From Cyclostephanos tholiformis (Eukaryota; Bacillariophyta; Thalassiosirophyceae; Thalassiosirales; Thalassiosiraceae): a stretch of DNA of 37,783 nucleotides. Position numbers and translations under genes: made by a program. Location of the stretch: contig JALLPB010000531.1 in NCBI GenBank assembly GCA_036939975.1, positions 1 through 37,783 on the forward strand. Direction: 5' to 3'. The notes beneath the pieces are model-generated. The model worked only from the letters and a program-made list of their open reading frames with translations. It did not search any database and was not told the DNA's origin. This document shows positions 1-11,215 of this stretch, piece by piece; positions within the stretch are counted from its first letter, which is position 1, and every line of letters starts with the position of its first letter.

Positions 1-461
1 GTTTTCCACTCGTTTTTCACTTCAGGAGAGGAGTTATCCACCCGCCTAGGTCAGGATTTGGGGGGAGGCAATTGTGTTTGGCTGTCATTACCCATGCCTC
101 TACAGCAACCTTTTCTGACACACCAAGGATGCACGAAAGCTCAGGTCCTCAGGCAATCTCAGGAGCAACTTTCCAAGCCTTTGGTTTGCACAACCCATCA
201 ACTTCTGTCTGCTGGCATAGGCGTTGTTGATGGTTACCTTTTTGCAGTTGCAGAAAAACATGCAACATGCAAAAAACTGTGAGCGATTTAGATGCCTGAT
301 GATGATACATGACATCAGAAGCAACAAGAGCAATGACGATGGTTTCAATGTTGGTCACCATCTGCCCCATCATACGATGACTCCTTGCCCCCCCCCCTGG
401 TGGTTCCTCCAGTAAACCAATCCATAAGTGAAGCATATGAGAATTGCAAAGGGCATATTAA
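1..461. other. Leading stretch without a supported gene
   Basis: No intact gene is visible. The plus strand around 175-285 reads a short peptide with a GVVDG motif that faintly recalls the first catalytic Asp region of Harbinger-type (DDE_Tnp_4) transposases, but no second motif follows and stops break the frame, so this is not claimed. A C homopolymer lies near 388-397. The last 28 bases (434-461) match, at 25 of 28 positions, a repeat at 22535-22562, and the LINE tail begins directly after them. Confidence 0.4.
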
Positions 462-833
462 TGTTTAAACATTTTCTTATAAAATTGACCAATTTCTACT
501 TATTCTAGTTGAGGTGATACTGGCAAGCAGACTAACTTTTGTCTTTCTTTTCTGCCATATAGGCAGAGCAACTGCACAGGGGCAATTAATGTCCATAATG
601 GGCATTCTTGTTCATATGAATGCATTCAGGGCTGAGCAGACCTAGAATGATCAATGATCGTGGGTCATTTTCTTTTCCAGTGTAGGTGGAATTTTGTTCC
701 TGTGAGGTCAGGGATGTGGGTCATTGGTGGGGGGCATGGAGGTGAGGGAGCTCAGGGTGGTATCCAGAATGAGGCAGGGAGGGTCCACTGTGTGGGCCAC
801 ATGGCATTTGGTGTGTGTGCCAAGACGTAGTTT

Positions 834-1330
834 TCATGGTGAAAGGGGATTGCTGTGGGTGAGACTATGGGGGAGCATATAGAATTTTTGTAGACTTCCT
901 GGGGTGTGGTGGCCAGAGGAACCGTGTTTTGCAGCACTGATTGCAGACTCCATAGAAGCCACCCACAGTTGATGCTTTTGGGTGGAGTCAGCACCAAGAT
1001 TAAAGAAGTTGTGGTGCAACAGGTGACGATGGCATGGGAGTAGGTCAGCAGGAGGCATTGTGATCAATTCATTGATCCTGTCGGACAGGAGGGAGTGTTG
1101 ATGGAAGGTCAGACCTTAGATTCTTAGGTGTAGATCAGAATTTCTTGGTATAGCCACTGTTTGTGCATCATGTTGATGAGCAATTTGATATGGGAAATAC
1201 CCCATTGTGTGATTGATCTTTGAGGGATCCACTTGTGGAGAGACTTTCTGATGGTAGAGATAAGCAGGATTGGAATTCATCCCTCGAGCCCTTGATGAAG
1301 CAGTCCCAGCCAAGTGAATCATGTGTCTTG
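834..1330 (-). pseudogene. LINE copy 1: C-terminal conserved segment
   Basis: Across three frames the minus strand reads a segment with HKQWLYQE, then FHQHSLLSDRINELI, then MPPADLLPCHRHLL. The same layout (QWIYRN, then an Ile/Leu-rich helix with a D-P/A-x-x-L-L-type motif) occurs at the end of LINE copy 2 (8510-8839). Two independent copies with the same terminal layout support this being the real C-terminus of the polyprotein. A stop and a frameshift lie between the WLYQE and HQHS motifs. The 3' untranslated part runs from here to 462. Confidence 0.65.
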
Positions 1331-1499
1331 TACAGTGTGCGGTATCAGCTGTTCTGTGGGGTTCAACTTTCCATTGAAATTGCCCCTTGTCCTGTCATGT
1401 ATGAGCTGTGTATTGCAACCAACTCTGGGTCAACATTTGCATATTCCAGATGTGATATGACTTCTATTGTAGATCTGACATTGCCTACATGGGTGCAGC

Positions 1500-2500
1500 A
1501 AGTGAGGTGTTTCAACTACTCCTTTGCAATACTGCAGTTTGGGCATGTGTTGGGGATAGATGAATCCCACAGAGACACTTTACTATTTGTCCCACACCAT
1601 CCCAAGACCTGTTTTGAGACAAAGATCTTGTACATTTTTGGAAAGCTAGACGTAGCAATATCCATACCGTACCACCATATGATTTCATCAGAGATTATCC
1701 TAAGATGAAGTGATGATCTGTCTGTATTTGTTGTCCATCTAAAGTCATGGTGCAGTGGTGAGATGTGTTTACCAAGAGGTATGGGAAGAACAAGGAAATC
1801 GGAGCTGATCCACTTCTTGACATGGCCCACAAGGTGAAGTCAATTTGTGATGGTCAAAAACACCCACACATGGCAAAAGGCATTCCTTGTTGATTGTTTG
1901 ACCATCGCATAGCACAATGCATGACAAATGTATTACTTTCTTGTTATGGTGGACAACATTTAGGCCTGTCAGATCTTGCCCACTGAAGTACTTGGAAAAT
2001 TCAAACATGAGCAAGGAGTTGCCAAGGCATACAGGGTGGAGATGATACTCATCACCAATTCTAGTGGAAACCTTAAAGTCAATAAGAGCTCCCATACGTT
2101 CTTGAATCTTGTTACAGATGTGGAAAGGGAGGAGAACTGAGGGTAATCCAAGGAGAATGGGTTACCATACATACCTATATCCATGATGAACATCTCGTAT
2201 CCCATAAAGAGAGAAAAGGACATTGCATCCTTGAATCCCCATGTGCATCAGATGAGCTGGAGTTTTGAGGCAAGGGAGTGAAGGACAAGATTGGGGAGGC
2301 CAATCCCTTGGTAGGATTCTGGGAGGGTTTGCCATGGTAACTCAAAAAGGTGCTGGATGCCAAGTACCAAGTAGGGGAAAGCATTTGTAGTGGATGCTTT
2401 TTGTGGCCAAAAAGAATTCCTTGGATGACAGGATGACCGTAGCTAATCCCCACGCCATTCCAGGGTAGAGTTGCAAGGAAAAACTGATCCAAGCTTCAGC
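1500..2500 (-). pseudogene. LINE copy 1: region between RT and C-terminus
   Basis: The frame at 1769-2095 reads FSGQDLTGLN followed by LCDGQTI. The frame at 1516-1830 reads PIPLGKHISPLHHDF and a CPNC pair. These are the pieces expected between the RT thumb and the terminal segment in this LINE family. I cannot see a convincing RNase H domain here, in contrast to copy 2. The segment is broken by many stops. Confidence 0.5.
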
Positions 2501-3660
2501 CTGTCTTAATGGTCTTGAGTGTAGCCTATCTGCCCAGTCATGACCTTTTTGGGACATCTTCTGGATATGCTTTTTCCCACGAGAAGATGGCCAAACCATA
2601 TCCCAAGCATTAATGATGCAGAAGTGGGTGGTAATGTTGGAATCAGTGAAGATGATCCATCAGGGAATGGAACAGTGAGGTGTGATGGAAGGGGGGGGCA
2701 TGTGGCTGTGGGATTAAAGTGGAGGGGAGTGGGAGTGTTCCAATGGAACCAAGTAATGCTCTTCCACCAGAGAACCTGTAAACCATGAAATAAGCGTAAC
2801 ACTTCTCCGGTTTGAGAGAAGCACCTGTGGCAATAGCAAGGCTGCCCCAAGTGGTCATTGATTGTTGGGAGTGAGCAATGAGCTGTGCAGGTGACACTGA
2901 GACATGAGGGGATGAATGTAACAAATCCATATCATCCACATGTATGACCGCCTCAAGATCAGTTTGTGTTCAGGAGAGGCTGGATATTGAATGGTATCCA
3001 TGCCCATTGCCAACATATGCATTGGCGATCTGCAAACTTAGGGCAAGGAATCCAGGGCCAGCAGCAGCATTACCCTGTCCCAATCCCAGGTTGTGATCAA
3101 ATTCCAATCCACCCTTGAATTTGGGGATTCCCCATAACCCATACAAAGAAAAAATCTCATGGTTTGCATGGAGGTTAGTAACATGCCAATGGCCTCGCGT
3201 GACATGCTCCAACTCTGAAGCGTAATGCTTGCAGGGGGGTGGGCAATGCAGTCATAGCAGTTGTTGAAATCATTTCATCCAATTCACATCGGGTGGTGGT
3301 GTGTTCTTGACTTATCACAGTACATTATCTTTATAATGACCACGTTGACACAGTTGCTCACTTTCTTAGCATAACATTCAGCTGGAATTTGGCCTTTATC
3401 CTGTGTGGAAGCCATCATCCAATGGGCAAAGCTGGTTTTATCGAAATAATTGAAATTAGCCTCCAGTAAACAGATTGCCCTCATCTTATGAATGAAATTA
3501 TTTCTGCGAGTCTTTGTTTGCAACAGCACTGTGAGACCAATACTCCATTGAGTCAGGGCAACGCCCATCCTGGTGCATGCTGTAAGTTTTGCAGTGTACA
3601 GAGAGGAGAGCAAACTGTTGTGGCTTGTGGCCTTATAATGATGACCAAAGTGCAATCAGC
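2480..3660 (-). pseudogene. LINE copy 1: reverse transcriptase domain
   Basis: The minus strand carries the ordered RT core motifs. LLEADFNYFDKTSFAHWMM (about 3410-3475) is the palm-entry motif with the first catalytic Asp. GLGQGNAAAGPG (about 3055-3090) is the template-primer grip loop. VIHVDDMDLLH (about 2920-2952) is the YxDD-type catalytic box, with H-V-D-D in place of Y-x-D-D. GASLKPEKCYAYF (about 2790-2835) is the thumb motif. These are standard for RVT_1-type reverse transcriptases. Stops and frame changes separate the blocks, so no functional enzyme can be made. Confidence 0.85.
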
Positions 3661-4329
3661 TGAATGAGGACAATGTCTTCTCCTTGAACTTCTGCCAATA
3701 GTTCTGAAAGTCATGCACGGTAATTGTTATCATGATTTACTCATTAGCCAGGATAGTGTATGTGTGATGTGCCTCCTCTAGAATCATTCATGTCCATCGA
3801 TCAGTGTCTGGAGGAAAGGTGTATGTGCCATCGAGTATTTCCTGAGCACACTGGGTATCCCCGAGATGGCCGATATCATTCAGTAGCTGGCTGGAGTAGC
3901 AGGAGGCTGTATACACAAGGTGGAGTTGGAGAGAGAGGTGGGTTGTTGCCTGTTGAAAAACAGACTCCTCTGTATTATAGAGTTCAATGCCAGTGGGGGT
4001 CATTACTTGGATCGCCAGGGGGTTGCCACTGCGGGGGGGCTGCATGACATGATTGATCTGATTTCAACATCCTTTCTGGTTTTCTCTCTATATTATTATT
4101 TCTGTGATAGCCTTAGCCCGGATGTGGTCATTATTACACTCAGCTGTCAATCAGTTGCTGGAGATGATGTTGTTGGAGGGTTGGGGAAGTTTTTGACAGA
4201 TGTTTGATCTCCAATTGGTGACAAGAATATGTGCACATATTGTGCCATAAGTTGAGGTCCAAGGATCAGGAAGGCCAAGTTTGAGGCAATCTCTGAACCT
4301 GTTCCGGGGATCAGGAACACAATCACCAA

Positions 4330-5440
4330 TCATTCAAAGGCTAACTCTGTGAAGGAGCCACTGTCGACTGAGCCAGAGGCCAACTGAAGGGCTCCATTCA
4401 ATATGACCCAAAATAAATTTTTTGCAGGGGGATTCCAAATGAGCATGAACTGCATGAGTTCAACGTCCCATGAATCTATTATTTGTGTGAAATCATCCTT
4501 TGTGAGTAACATGGTGTGGCGGATAATTTGGTCCATGCAATGAAACATGTCATGTCTGTCACATACTGAGGTGAGCTCAGCATTATATAAGTTAATCATT
4601 TGGTAGGAGGTGCAATGTAGTTTTCTGGCAGCTCACCAAACTATGTTTGGGAATGATGTCCCAATCATTGATTCTGAGGTGAGGTCAATGATGAAACATC
4701 AGTGGTTGCCAACACCACCATACTGTGGAAGAATGAAAATGTTAATGCAGGTAATCCCCGGTGTGGTGAGGTCAGTAGGGGGGATTGGTGTTCCGGTATG
4801 CTTTCTGCACAATTCCACAAAATTTAGGTCATCCGCTGTGAGTCTTGTTGCAAGGTGACCAGTATAAATATTCTCGTTAAAGTCACCAAGGAGGACAATA
4901 TTATTATCAATTGCTTTCCATAAAAGGAGTTGGGTGATCAGCTGCTCAAAGAAAATAGTCCTGGGTGACCGTGTATCACCTCATGCACAAAAATATCTCA
5001 TTTGTTGGTCCTTAATGGTTGTGCCAGCAGATGTGCAGCCTGAATTGCTTGGCTGATATGCCATAACAATTAATGTCTCCCGTACCCCGGATCCAAGTTG
5101 GATCCAGCACCATCTCCCGAGGCCCGTACCATCTACCCCAGTATCCTGCACTTCAGTGAAGATCGCACTCATAGCCATAATAGCACTCCCACATTACTGG
5201 TTGACAAGCATACATTCATTTATATTATGCACAATGACACTGCAAGTCTCAGTACCCATCCCACACAATTTATCAAACCGTCATGAACTGGGAACCATTC
5301 GCCAATCTGTCTGAGTTTTGCATCCAAACAAAATGTCAACCTTGAAATTGCAGCACATATTGTTCATTGAAGTGATTTTCTTATTGCAGGAGGTGATGCT
5401 TAGGCTATTAAAGTTCTCCATGACAAGACAAGTGGAGTTG
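4330..5440 (-). pseudogene. LINE copy 1: endonuclease (EEP superfamily) domain
   Basis: On the minus strand the segment starts with ENFNSLSITS (near 5430). It continues with GRWCWIQLGSG (near 5100), VMAYQPSNSG and QQMRYF. The core motif LLGDFNEN (about 4866-4900) is the Asn/Asp active-site strand of endonuclease/exonuclease/phosphatase enzymes. Near 4665 it reads NH-stop-CFIIDLTS, which is the terminal catalytic His/Asp motif (normally GDHR.F..D) with a nonsense codon inside it. This is the target-nicking enzyme of apurinic-type LINEs. Further in-frame stops confirm decay. Confidence 0.85.
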
Positions 5441-5476
5441 GATGATTTCTCATGTGAGGCGTGACTGTACTTGCAT

Positions 5477-7062
5477 TCATTCGAGAATTTTTCTAAGGTG
5501 CGTTGAGACCTGACAGAAAGCTGAACCCTCTGCCTGTGCTAGCTGAAGGGCAGTGACTACTATTGCAGATTCCTGATGCCAGCATGGTGGATGATGGGAT
5601 TGTTGAGCTGTCATGGCAATGATGTCTTGTGTTGTTGGACGGTTGCATGAGATGAATTGGTGCTGGCCATGGTTGCATTGTTGAGATTGGGCCTCAAAAC
5701 CACAGGCAGCCTCGGACAAAGACCACCAATTTCCTTTGGTGCCCTGGACTTGGCAAGGACAAGAGGGCAGTAGGGGAGCACGATTGTGGGCGAGGGCACC
5801 GTCTTTGTTTCTGGTGACCATATTACTATATGCAAAAGACCTAACATCATTGGTCATCCTACGATGGCCCTGTGGCTTGTCACTCTTGGCATGGATGGAG
5901 GAAAAGATTGGGGGAGGTTCATAAGAATTAGTTGCAATGTTAACAGCCAAATCTTTGGTCCCATCAAGAGTTGTCATCATTATCCCTGTCTCGGATGTGG
6001 GAATGTGCATCACTCGGGTGTGTTCAGCAGACACAAGTCTGGTCACATTGCGCATGCTCAAGGAATACAGTGTATTGGTAGTGTGTGAAGCAGGAAGGAT
6101 AGAGGTTTTTTATAATTTTTGTTAAATTGATTACAGCAATTGATTTCTCCTCTGGTGGCGATTCTACTTCTCCCCCCAATCCCACCATCATTAGGTAGGG
6201 AAGATGAGACCATTAATCTACCCCATCCAAGGAACATCTATATTGAGAACCATTCTTGGGGATAGGAAGACTTTTCTTGGATGGGACACGGGGGGGAAGG
6301 CTGGGACGGAGCCTTTTTGTAGGCACGTGGGATAATCACTTGTATATTGGGGTTGCTTGAACTGCTGCTAGAGACATCAAGATTGTAGATTTAAGAAGGA
6401 GTGGGTGCCTCAGATGCTATGCAAATTGAATGGTGGGTCAATGGGGATGAGGGGCACTCAGGAGGGGTAGTCCCATTCTTGTTTGCGGCAAACAATGATT
6501 CTAATTCCTGGAGGTGGCAGGCCATATCCTTGTTTTCGTATTCCAACTGAGCAGCTCATTTTTTTCATTGCCAATTCAAGTGCATGGGATTTGTGTGCTA
6601 TCACAAATTGCCTTGTATTGATGGACCTGTTTAGGGAGTTGCCAGTTGATGAAGAAAATTTGCGCACCAAGATTTGGCACTGGCATGGGAATTGGCAGCT
6701 AAGTCCATGTTGTGATCATCGAGGGCTGAGGCCAGGGACACTTTTGCATTAGCTGAAATCGCAAAAGAAGTTTAAGGTTGGAGGGTGCCATTCAGTGATC
6801 CATCAAGTGATTGGATAATGTCATCATCAAGTCCCAGCTCAGCCCCAGTGCATTCAAGGAAGTCATCTGAGTTAGAAAACTGGGTAGTTACTGTCCAGGT
6901 GCTCATGTCAAATGTGGACTGCTCTGCAACTAAGGAAGCATTGTAATCAAACCTATCCATCAGACCATGGGCAGTTTGCTTGGTGTATCCCCTACACTTG
7001 AACAGGTGCCACCACCATGCAGATGGGCACACCATAATTTTAGTTGAGAGATCCTTTGCCAT
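5477..7062 (-). pseudogene. LINE copy 1: ORF1-like segment and linker
   Basis: The minus-strand reading from 7062 to 6772 is a 96-residue open segment, followed by frame changes. Near 6480-6560 it reads YENKDMACHLQELES, a coiled-coil-like stretch preceded by a hydrophobic heptad pattern, as expected in LINE ORF1 chaperone proteins. A further 194-residue open reading at 5477-6061 precedes the endonuclease and is His/Gln/Ser-rich with no recognisable domain. Assignment to ORF1 rests on position and coiled-coil character only. Confidence 0.4.
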
Positions 7063-7210
7063 TGGATTCTCAGAGAGGTAAAGTCAGCCAATCGAGTAAG
7101 TGCTTTACATATTCTGTAGAATTTCTTTTAATTTACTTACGTCATCTGCTTCCTACTCTACAAGTCATTTTTGCAACTCACATCAGAACCAACAGAACAA
7201 GCAGAAGAGA

Positions 7211-8147
7211 TGTCTGCCCCTACTCATCCTTGTCAAGTTCATGCTCCTCCTCCTCCTCATGCTGTTCCTGCCGCTGCTGCCAATGAGGATGATGAGGAGG
7301 AAATTGATGACTTGATCTCCTTTATTTTGGCAAATTCAGCATTGCCATTGTCTACCCAATGGTTTTTTTGCCAATGGGTGCAAATGCCTCATCTGTGACA
7401 TCCTCTGCCAAGCCCAACACTGCAATCATTATTGTGTTGTGTCATGATGGGTCTTGGTGGGACATCATTCCATCTGCAGGCATGCATCCCCCCATCCTTC
7501 CTCAACATTATGCATCGGATCAAGAACATGCTTGATGTCCGCAACCCTGACACCATGGTCATCATTGCTGCAACAAGGAGGGCCAGTGACTTCCTCACAA
7601 GCATCCATGGCTCAGACTTCAAAAGCCTCTAGACAGAGGGCAAAGATTTCTTGCTTGCCTTCAAGTGTCTCCTGAATCCTCATACCCAGATCATTTGGCA
7701 TATGGGGTGTCCCATCCTCAACCACAAAAGGATGCAAAATCTGGGACTGTTCCTGGATGCAAATCACCAGCAAGTGCCTGTCTTGTGGGTGACGTTCACC
7801 AGTCTTGAGGTGCAATGCATGGCTGCTCTGCAGTCAGATGACATCATCATCATCAAATTGACAACTCGCAACCCCATGGGCTTTGAACTTGCTCTCCCTC
7901 CACCAAATTAAAGCTCAGGCAGCGGTGGCTTTGGTGGTGGTGGTGGTGGCTTTGGCGGCAGCGGCTTTGGTGGCAGTGGCTTTAGAGGCAGTGGATTTGG
8001 CAATGTGTATGGTGGTAGAGATGTTGGTGGCAGTGGTGGTATCAGCGGCAGAGGTGGTGGCAGGATGGTTGGTGGCAGTGGTGGCTTTTTGTTTGCAGTT
8101 CCAAAACAACAATTTTTGCCTCAAAGGCACCATTTGAGGAGCCTCCA
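7211..8147 (+). pseudogene. Degenerate plus-strand coding region, left part
   Basis: From the ATG at 7211 a Pro/Ala-rich start (MSAPTHPC) leads into an acidic segment (EDDEEEIDDLISFI) and then a stop near 7397. Further readable blocks follow in shifting frames: PDTMVIIAATRRASDF near 7545, CLLNPHTQIIWHMGCPI near 7665, and QQVPVLWVTFTSLEVQ near 7770. They are followed by a Gly-rich GGFGGSGF-type run (about 7915-8090). I do not recognise the family. The reading ends in APFEEPPKVVNVT, where LINE copy 2 is inserted. It resumes at 9979, so the insertion split what was once a continuous reading frame. The several stops mean it is not expressible as is. Confidence 0.4.
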
Positions 8148-8165
8148 AAGGTGGTCAATGTGACA
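8148..8165. repeat. Target-site duplication, left copy
   Basis: The 18-base sequence AAGGTGGTCAATGTGACA is identical to 9979-9996. The bases outside the match differ on both sides. The two copies bracket LINE copy 2 exactly, as expected after target-primed reverse transcription. Confidence 0.9.
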
Positions 8166-9978
8166 TGTTTTAACATTTTCTAAATTGATTACATGCCTAC
8201 TTTTGACAATATGGTGAGATAGATATGCAGACATGGCTTTGTCCTTCTTTTCCAACCCAAGAGTGTGAGAGCAGTCGCGTATTGCAATATTGTTATGAAC
8301 AATAACAACCTACGACAGCACCACAGGCCTGTCAATGATTGGTCTGACTGGACCAATAGATTTGTATTCATCCGAGCAAAAGACAAATATCATGACCTTT
8401 GATGCCCGCACTGTAACTTGGAAAAATGTTCTCATGCTTCATCTGTGAGACTTCTGGCAGTGGCCAATCTCGTTGCTGCCAGCGCTGTGTCCATTGCAAG
8501 CCATAGTAATCAGTGGGATGTTGAACCACTCCTGATGGCCTTGAAATCTTTGCCCATGAGGTAGCAGTATTGGGAAAGAATAGATTCAGGGTCTATGAAC
8601 AAGTATTCATCAATACGGTTGAATATGTTATGATGTTCCGAGATAGTGAAGCCGTCTTGCCCTTGATAGTGAAGGAGGGAATTCCTGTAAATCCACTGAT
8701 TATGTACAATATTATGAAGTTTGACGATGAACTGCTTTCCCCATGATGCGACTGGTAACCACAACAAGATATGGAGAGGACTGGAGTGATTGCAGGTATC
8801 CACATGCTTGATATTCTCACTTAGATGAAGCAGTCCCACCCCAGCCAGTCACTTGTCTGTGCCACTGTGAGAAGGGCCTCATTGTTGCAGTCCATGCAGC
8901 TCCCCATCATAATGAGACCTCTCCCAAGAAGATAAGTTGCAACAAGCTGCAATATGTCATCGTGCCAAAGGGATCTCACTATCCTATCAGAGACCTCCTG
9001 CACTGTTATCTGGAACATCTTTACTCGGCCCGGGTCATGACATCAGCAAATGTGGCTAGTGTACTCGTCATGATCTGTGCAGAAGTCACATTTAGGGGAA
9101 TGCTTTCCTTTACTCCAGTAGTACTGTTGCACATTATTACCACAGAATTCTGAAATGTTTTTAGTAAGCCACACGCAGTACATTTTAGGGTAAGATGACA
9201 TGGCAGCTGTGACACCTTTCCACTACACCAGAGAAAAGTTTTCTTGTAGTATAATGTTCTTTTTGGCAAAGAGAGCTTTTGCTGCAGAGCATCCCCTGTG
9301 TTCTTGAAGGGCATGACAAAGGAAGCCGCATATCCATTGCCCTCCTAAATTAGTGATAGCATCTCAAACGGAAAGTCCTTCACATGCTATCTTGCAGTAG
9401 ATTACATTCTGGTGCAGCCTTTGCCAATAGATCTGCCTGATCATTGAGATGCTCTACAACAGTACATAAAACCCAGCCTCTACGTTCAACAGCATGACCC
9501 TCTACTCACTCCCATGTGACCTTTAGCTGTAATGAATGCAATAGGTACTTGATATGGTGAATAAGGTCCGCTTGCTGTTGTTTCTTTAAAAGTGAGATCA
9601 ATGGAGAGTTGCCATGTGAGATAACTCCTTGATGTCACAGTGCAACACAACTGTTTTTAGTGGAGCCAGCAGTGTCAAAGATGCCGCTCATAATATGAGT
9701 AATGGCATAAGGGTACCATGAAGTTTGCCATGGTAGTTACTTGCACTTGACAAGCACTCAGCAATGGAAGCCTTCGGCCACTGTTTTGTTGAGGAACAAA
9801 ACACGATAATTCCAGCAGAACAAAGATCATCAGAGTCCAGAGGCTTGTAGGAGCTGTCGTGTGCAATGACTAGTGATTTGTTGACTATCTTATCACGAAT
9901 CCATTCCATCTCCATCTATGGATAGATTTTTCCATAGGACAGTGTGGCCATATGAGTGGAGCACTTCCAGAAAGGAGG
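8166..9978 (-). mobile_element. 5'-truncated LINE-like retrotransposon, copy 2
   Basis: This 1813-bp minus-strand insertion is bounded by an 18-bp perfect direct repeat. Its 3' end (low coordinate) finishes in AATTTAGAAAATGTTAAAACA, close to the end of copy 1. It keeps only the RNase H part and C-terminus, so reverse transcription stopped before the RT and endonuclease regions were copied. There is no long poly-A tail. Stops and frame changes inside show it is old, yet the target-site duplication remains perfect. Confidence 0.88.
8510..9915 (-). pseudogene. LINE copy 2: RNase H domain and C-terminus
   Basis: The minus strand reads an RNase H fold in order. LVIAHDSSYKP (about 9840) has the first catalytic Asp. 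SASNYHGKLHG (about 9720) is the position normally held by Glu in ASNYRGE-type sequences, here Lys. HCDNQGVISHGNSPL carries the next Asp. HLNDQADLLAKAA (about 9430) is the terminal His/Asp motif. A degenerate region (9021-9314) follows, and then the C-terminal segment with QWIYRNSLLHYQG and ILSQYCYLM (8510-8839). RNase H removes RNA template strands in LINE replication. The Glu-to-Lys change and internal stops (for example in TWE-stop-VEGH) make it non-functional. Confidence 0.8.
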
Positions 9979-9996
9979 AAGGTGGTCAATGTGACA
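9979..9996. repeat. Target-site duplication, right copy
   Basis: Second copy of AAGGTGGTCAATGTGACA, identical to 8148-8165, marking the 5' (truncated) end of LINE copy 2. Confidence 0.9.
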
Positions 9997-10242
9997 GATG
10001 ATTTACCTTTGGCAAATAAGACATATACGGAATACACCAAACATGTTGATGCAGGACTTTCTGGCAAAACTCAGTGCTGCCAGATGAGGGAGCATGATCA
10101 TCCCAACAAAAGGGGTAATTACGATTCAGCACTTTTTATGGGGAGAAGCTCGTATGCTGCTGCTGGTGTCATTGTCTTGGACAGCAATGGTGGTGGCAAA
10201 ACTAATACAACAGGCATGCTTACTCAGGATGTGACTCTCTGA
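9979..10242 (+). pseudogene. Degenerate plus-strand coding region, right part
   Basis: Immediately right of LINE copy 2 the plus strand reads KVVNVTDDLPLANKT, then TEYTKHVDAGLSGKTQCCQM and SYAAAGVIVLDSNGGGKTN, ending at a stop at 10240-10242. Its first residues KVVNVT repeat the end of the left part because of the target-site duplication. It is the natural continuation of the 7211-8147 reading. There are no recognisable domains. SNGGGKT superficially resembles a P-loop, but nothing else supports an ATPase. Confidence 0.4.
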
Positions 10243-11213
10243 CTAGAGCTTGAGGGGAAGAATGAGGGGGTCAATAAACAATTGGTTGATTGTGGATGAT
10301 TGTTGGGAAGGGATGGGGGCATTTGAGCTGGAAGGTTCATATTTAGAAAGTGCTGTGGCAAAATTAAGATTGAGCTTCTTCTGCTACACAAAGTAGGGAA
10401 AATAATCTAGAGATGAATTATGTAGTACTAGGATTTGGTACAAAAATGCTGGGGGAAATTTGGGCTTGTCAGTTCTCTCCAAAAACACCAGTGTATGTAG
10501 GGTATTTTTACTTGTCACAACTAACTGGTCATGTGTGCAAACAGAGGAAAAAATCACAAAAAATCATCCGCCACACCAATCCATTAACCCTAAAAACCTA
10601 CCCCAACCTGATGGCATTTTATGCTTATCAGCACGTTTAATGCTTATCAGCCCCACTCAATATGGAATTTAATGCCAGCGGTGGAAAATAATTGAAATCA
10701 GTTTAACTCAAAACAACCTCTTTTTTCTGTGCAGACTGTCCGGTTCAAAGTTTTCTCCCATCAAAACACCAAGTATGACATTTTAGATATTTATCGGTCA
10801 TATTTACTCTAATGTAGAGTGTCCATAGAGCTAGATTGCATTTACCCTTTTTGAAAGAACGTATTCCTTTTTAATTGTTTCTAGGAAACAGAAGAAGCAG
10901 GAAAGCTCTGTGGGCTACGGATTCCCAGAGATGTACTTCCTCTGCAAGCAGCTGTGTTGTATTCCATATGTAGTGCTTAATATTACTGTTGCTTTGGCCT
11001 TCCCGGTCATCATATCCCAATAAATAATAACCATGCCTGCAACTGCCTCAAGGATAACACCACAGTTGGCATCATCATGGTAACCACCCATCCCATGAAA
11101 GAGTCTTCTTCACAGTGTAGCTTCTGTCTCCTCATTCCATAGGCCACAGGGCTGACTAAAAAGAAACTGGCAATCTACGTACTTGCATGCCATCTTAAAG
11201 GTCTTATATAATC
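10243..11213. other. Gene-free stretch
   Basis: About 970 bases with only short random open readings, no repeat structure and no recognisable element ends. It is likely decayed mobile-element DNA, by its neighbours. Confidence 0.4.
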
Positions 11214-11215
11214 TT

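Larger units (their letters stand above)
462..7080 (-). mobile_element. Long decayed non-LTR (LINE-like) retrotransposon, copy 1
   Basis: Reading the minus strand from high to low coordinates gives, in the usual LINE order, an ORF1-like segment, an endonuclease (EEP) domain, a reverse transcriptase and a C-terminal conserved segment. All are broken by stops and frameshifts, so the copy is dead. The 3' end is placed at 462 because its terminal sequence (GAAAATGTTTAAACA on the minus strand) resembles the end of LINE copy 2 at 8166. The 5' boundary is uncertain: the ORF1-like reading starts at 7062 and a plus-strand reading begins at 7211. No target-site duplication was found. Domain content resembles the multi-copy endonuclease-RT proteins I associate with diatoms. 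Confidence 0.8.

Noticed and set aside
175..285. Harbinger-type transposase from the GVVDG motif
   Set aside because: Only one weak motif is present, with no downstream catalytic residues in any frame.
10185..10210. SNGGGKTN as a P-loop ATPase motif
   Set aside because: The motif is too short and isolated, with no Walker B and a stop soon after.
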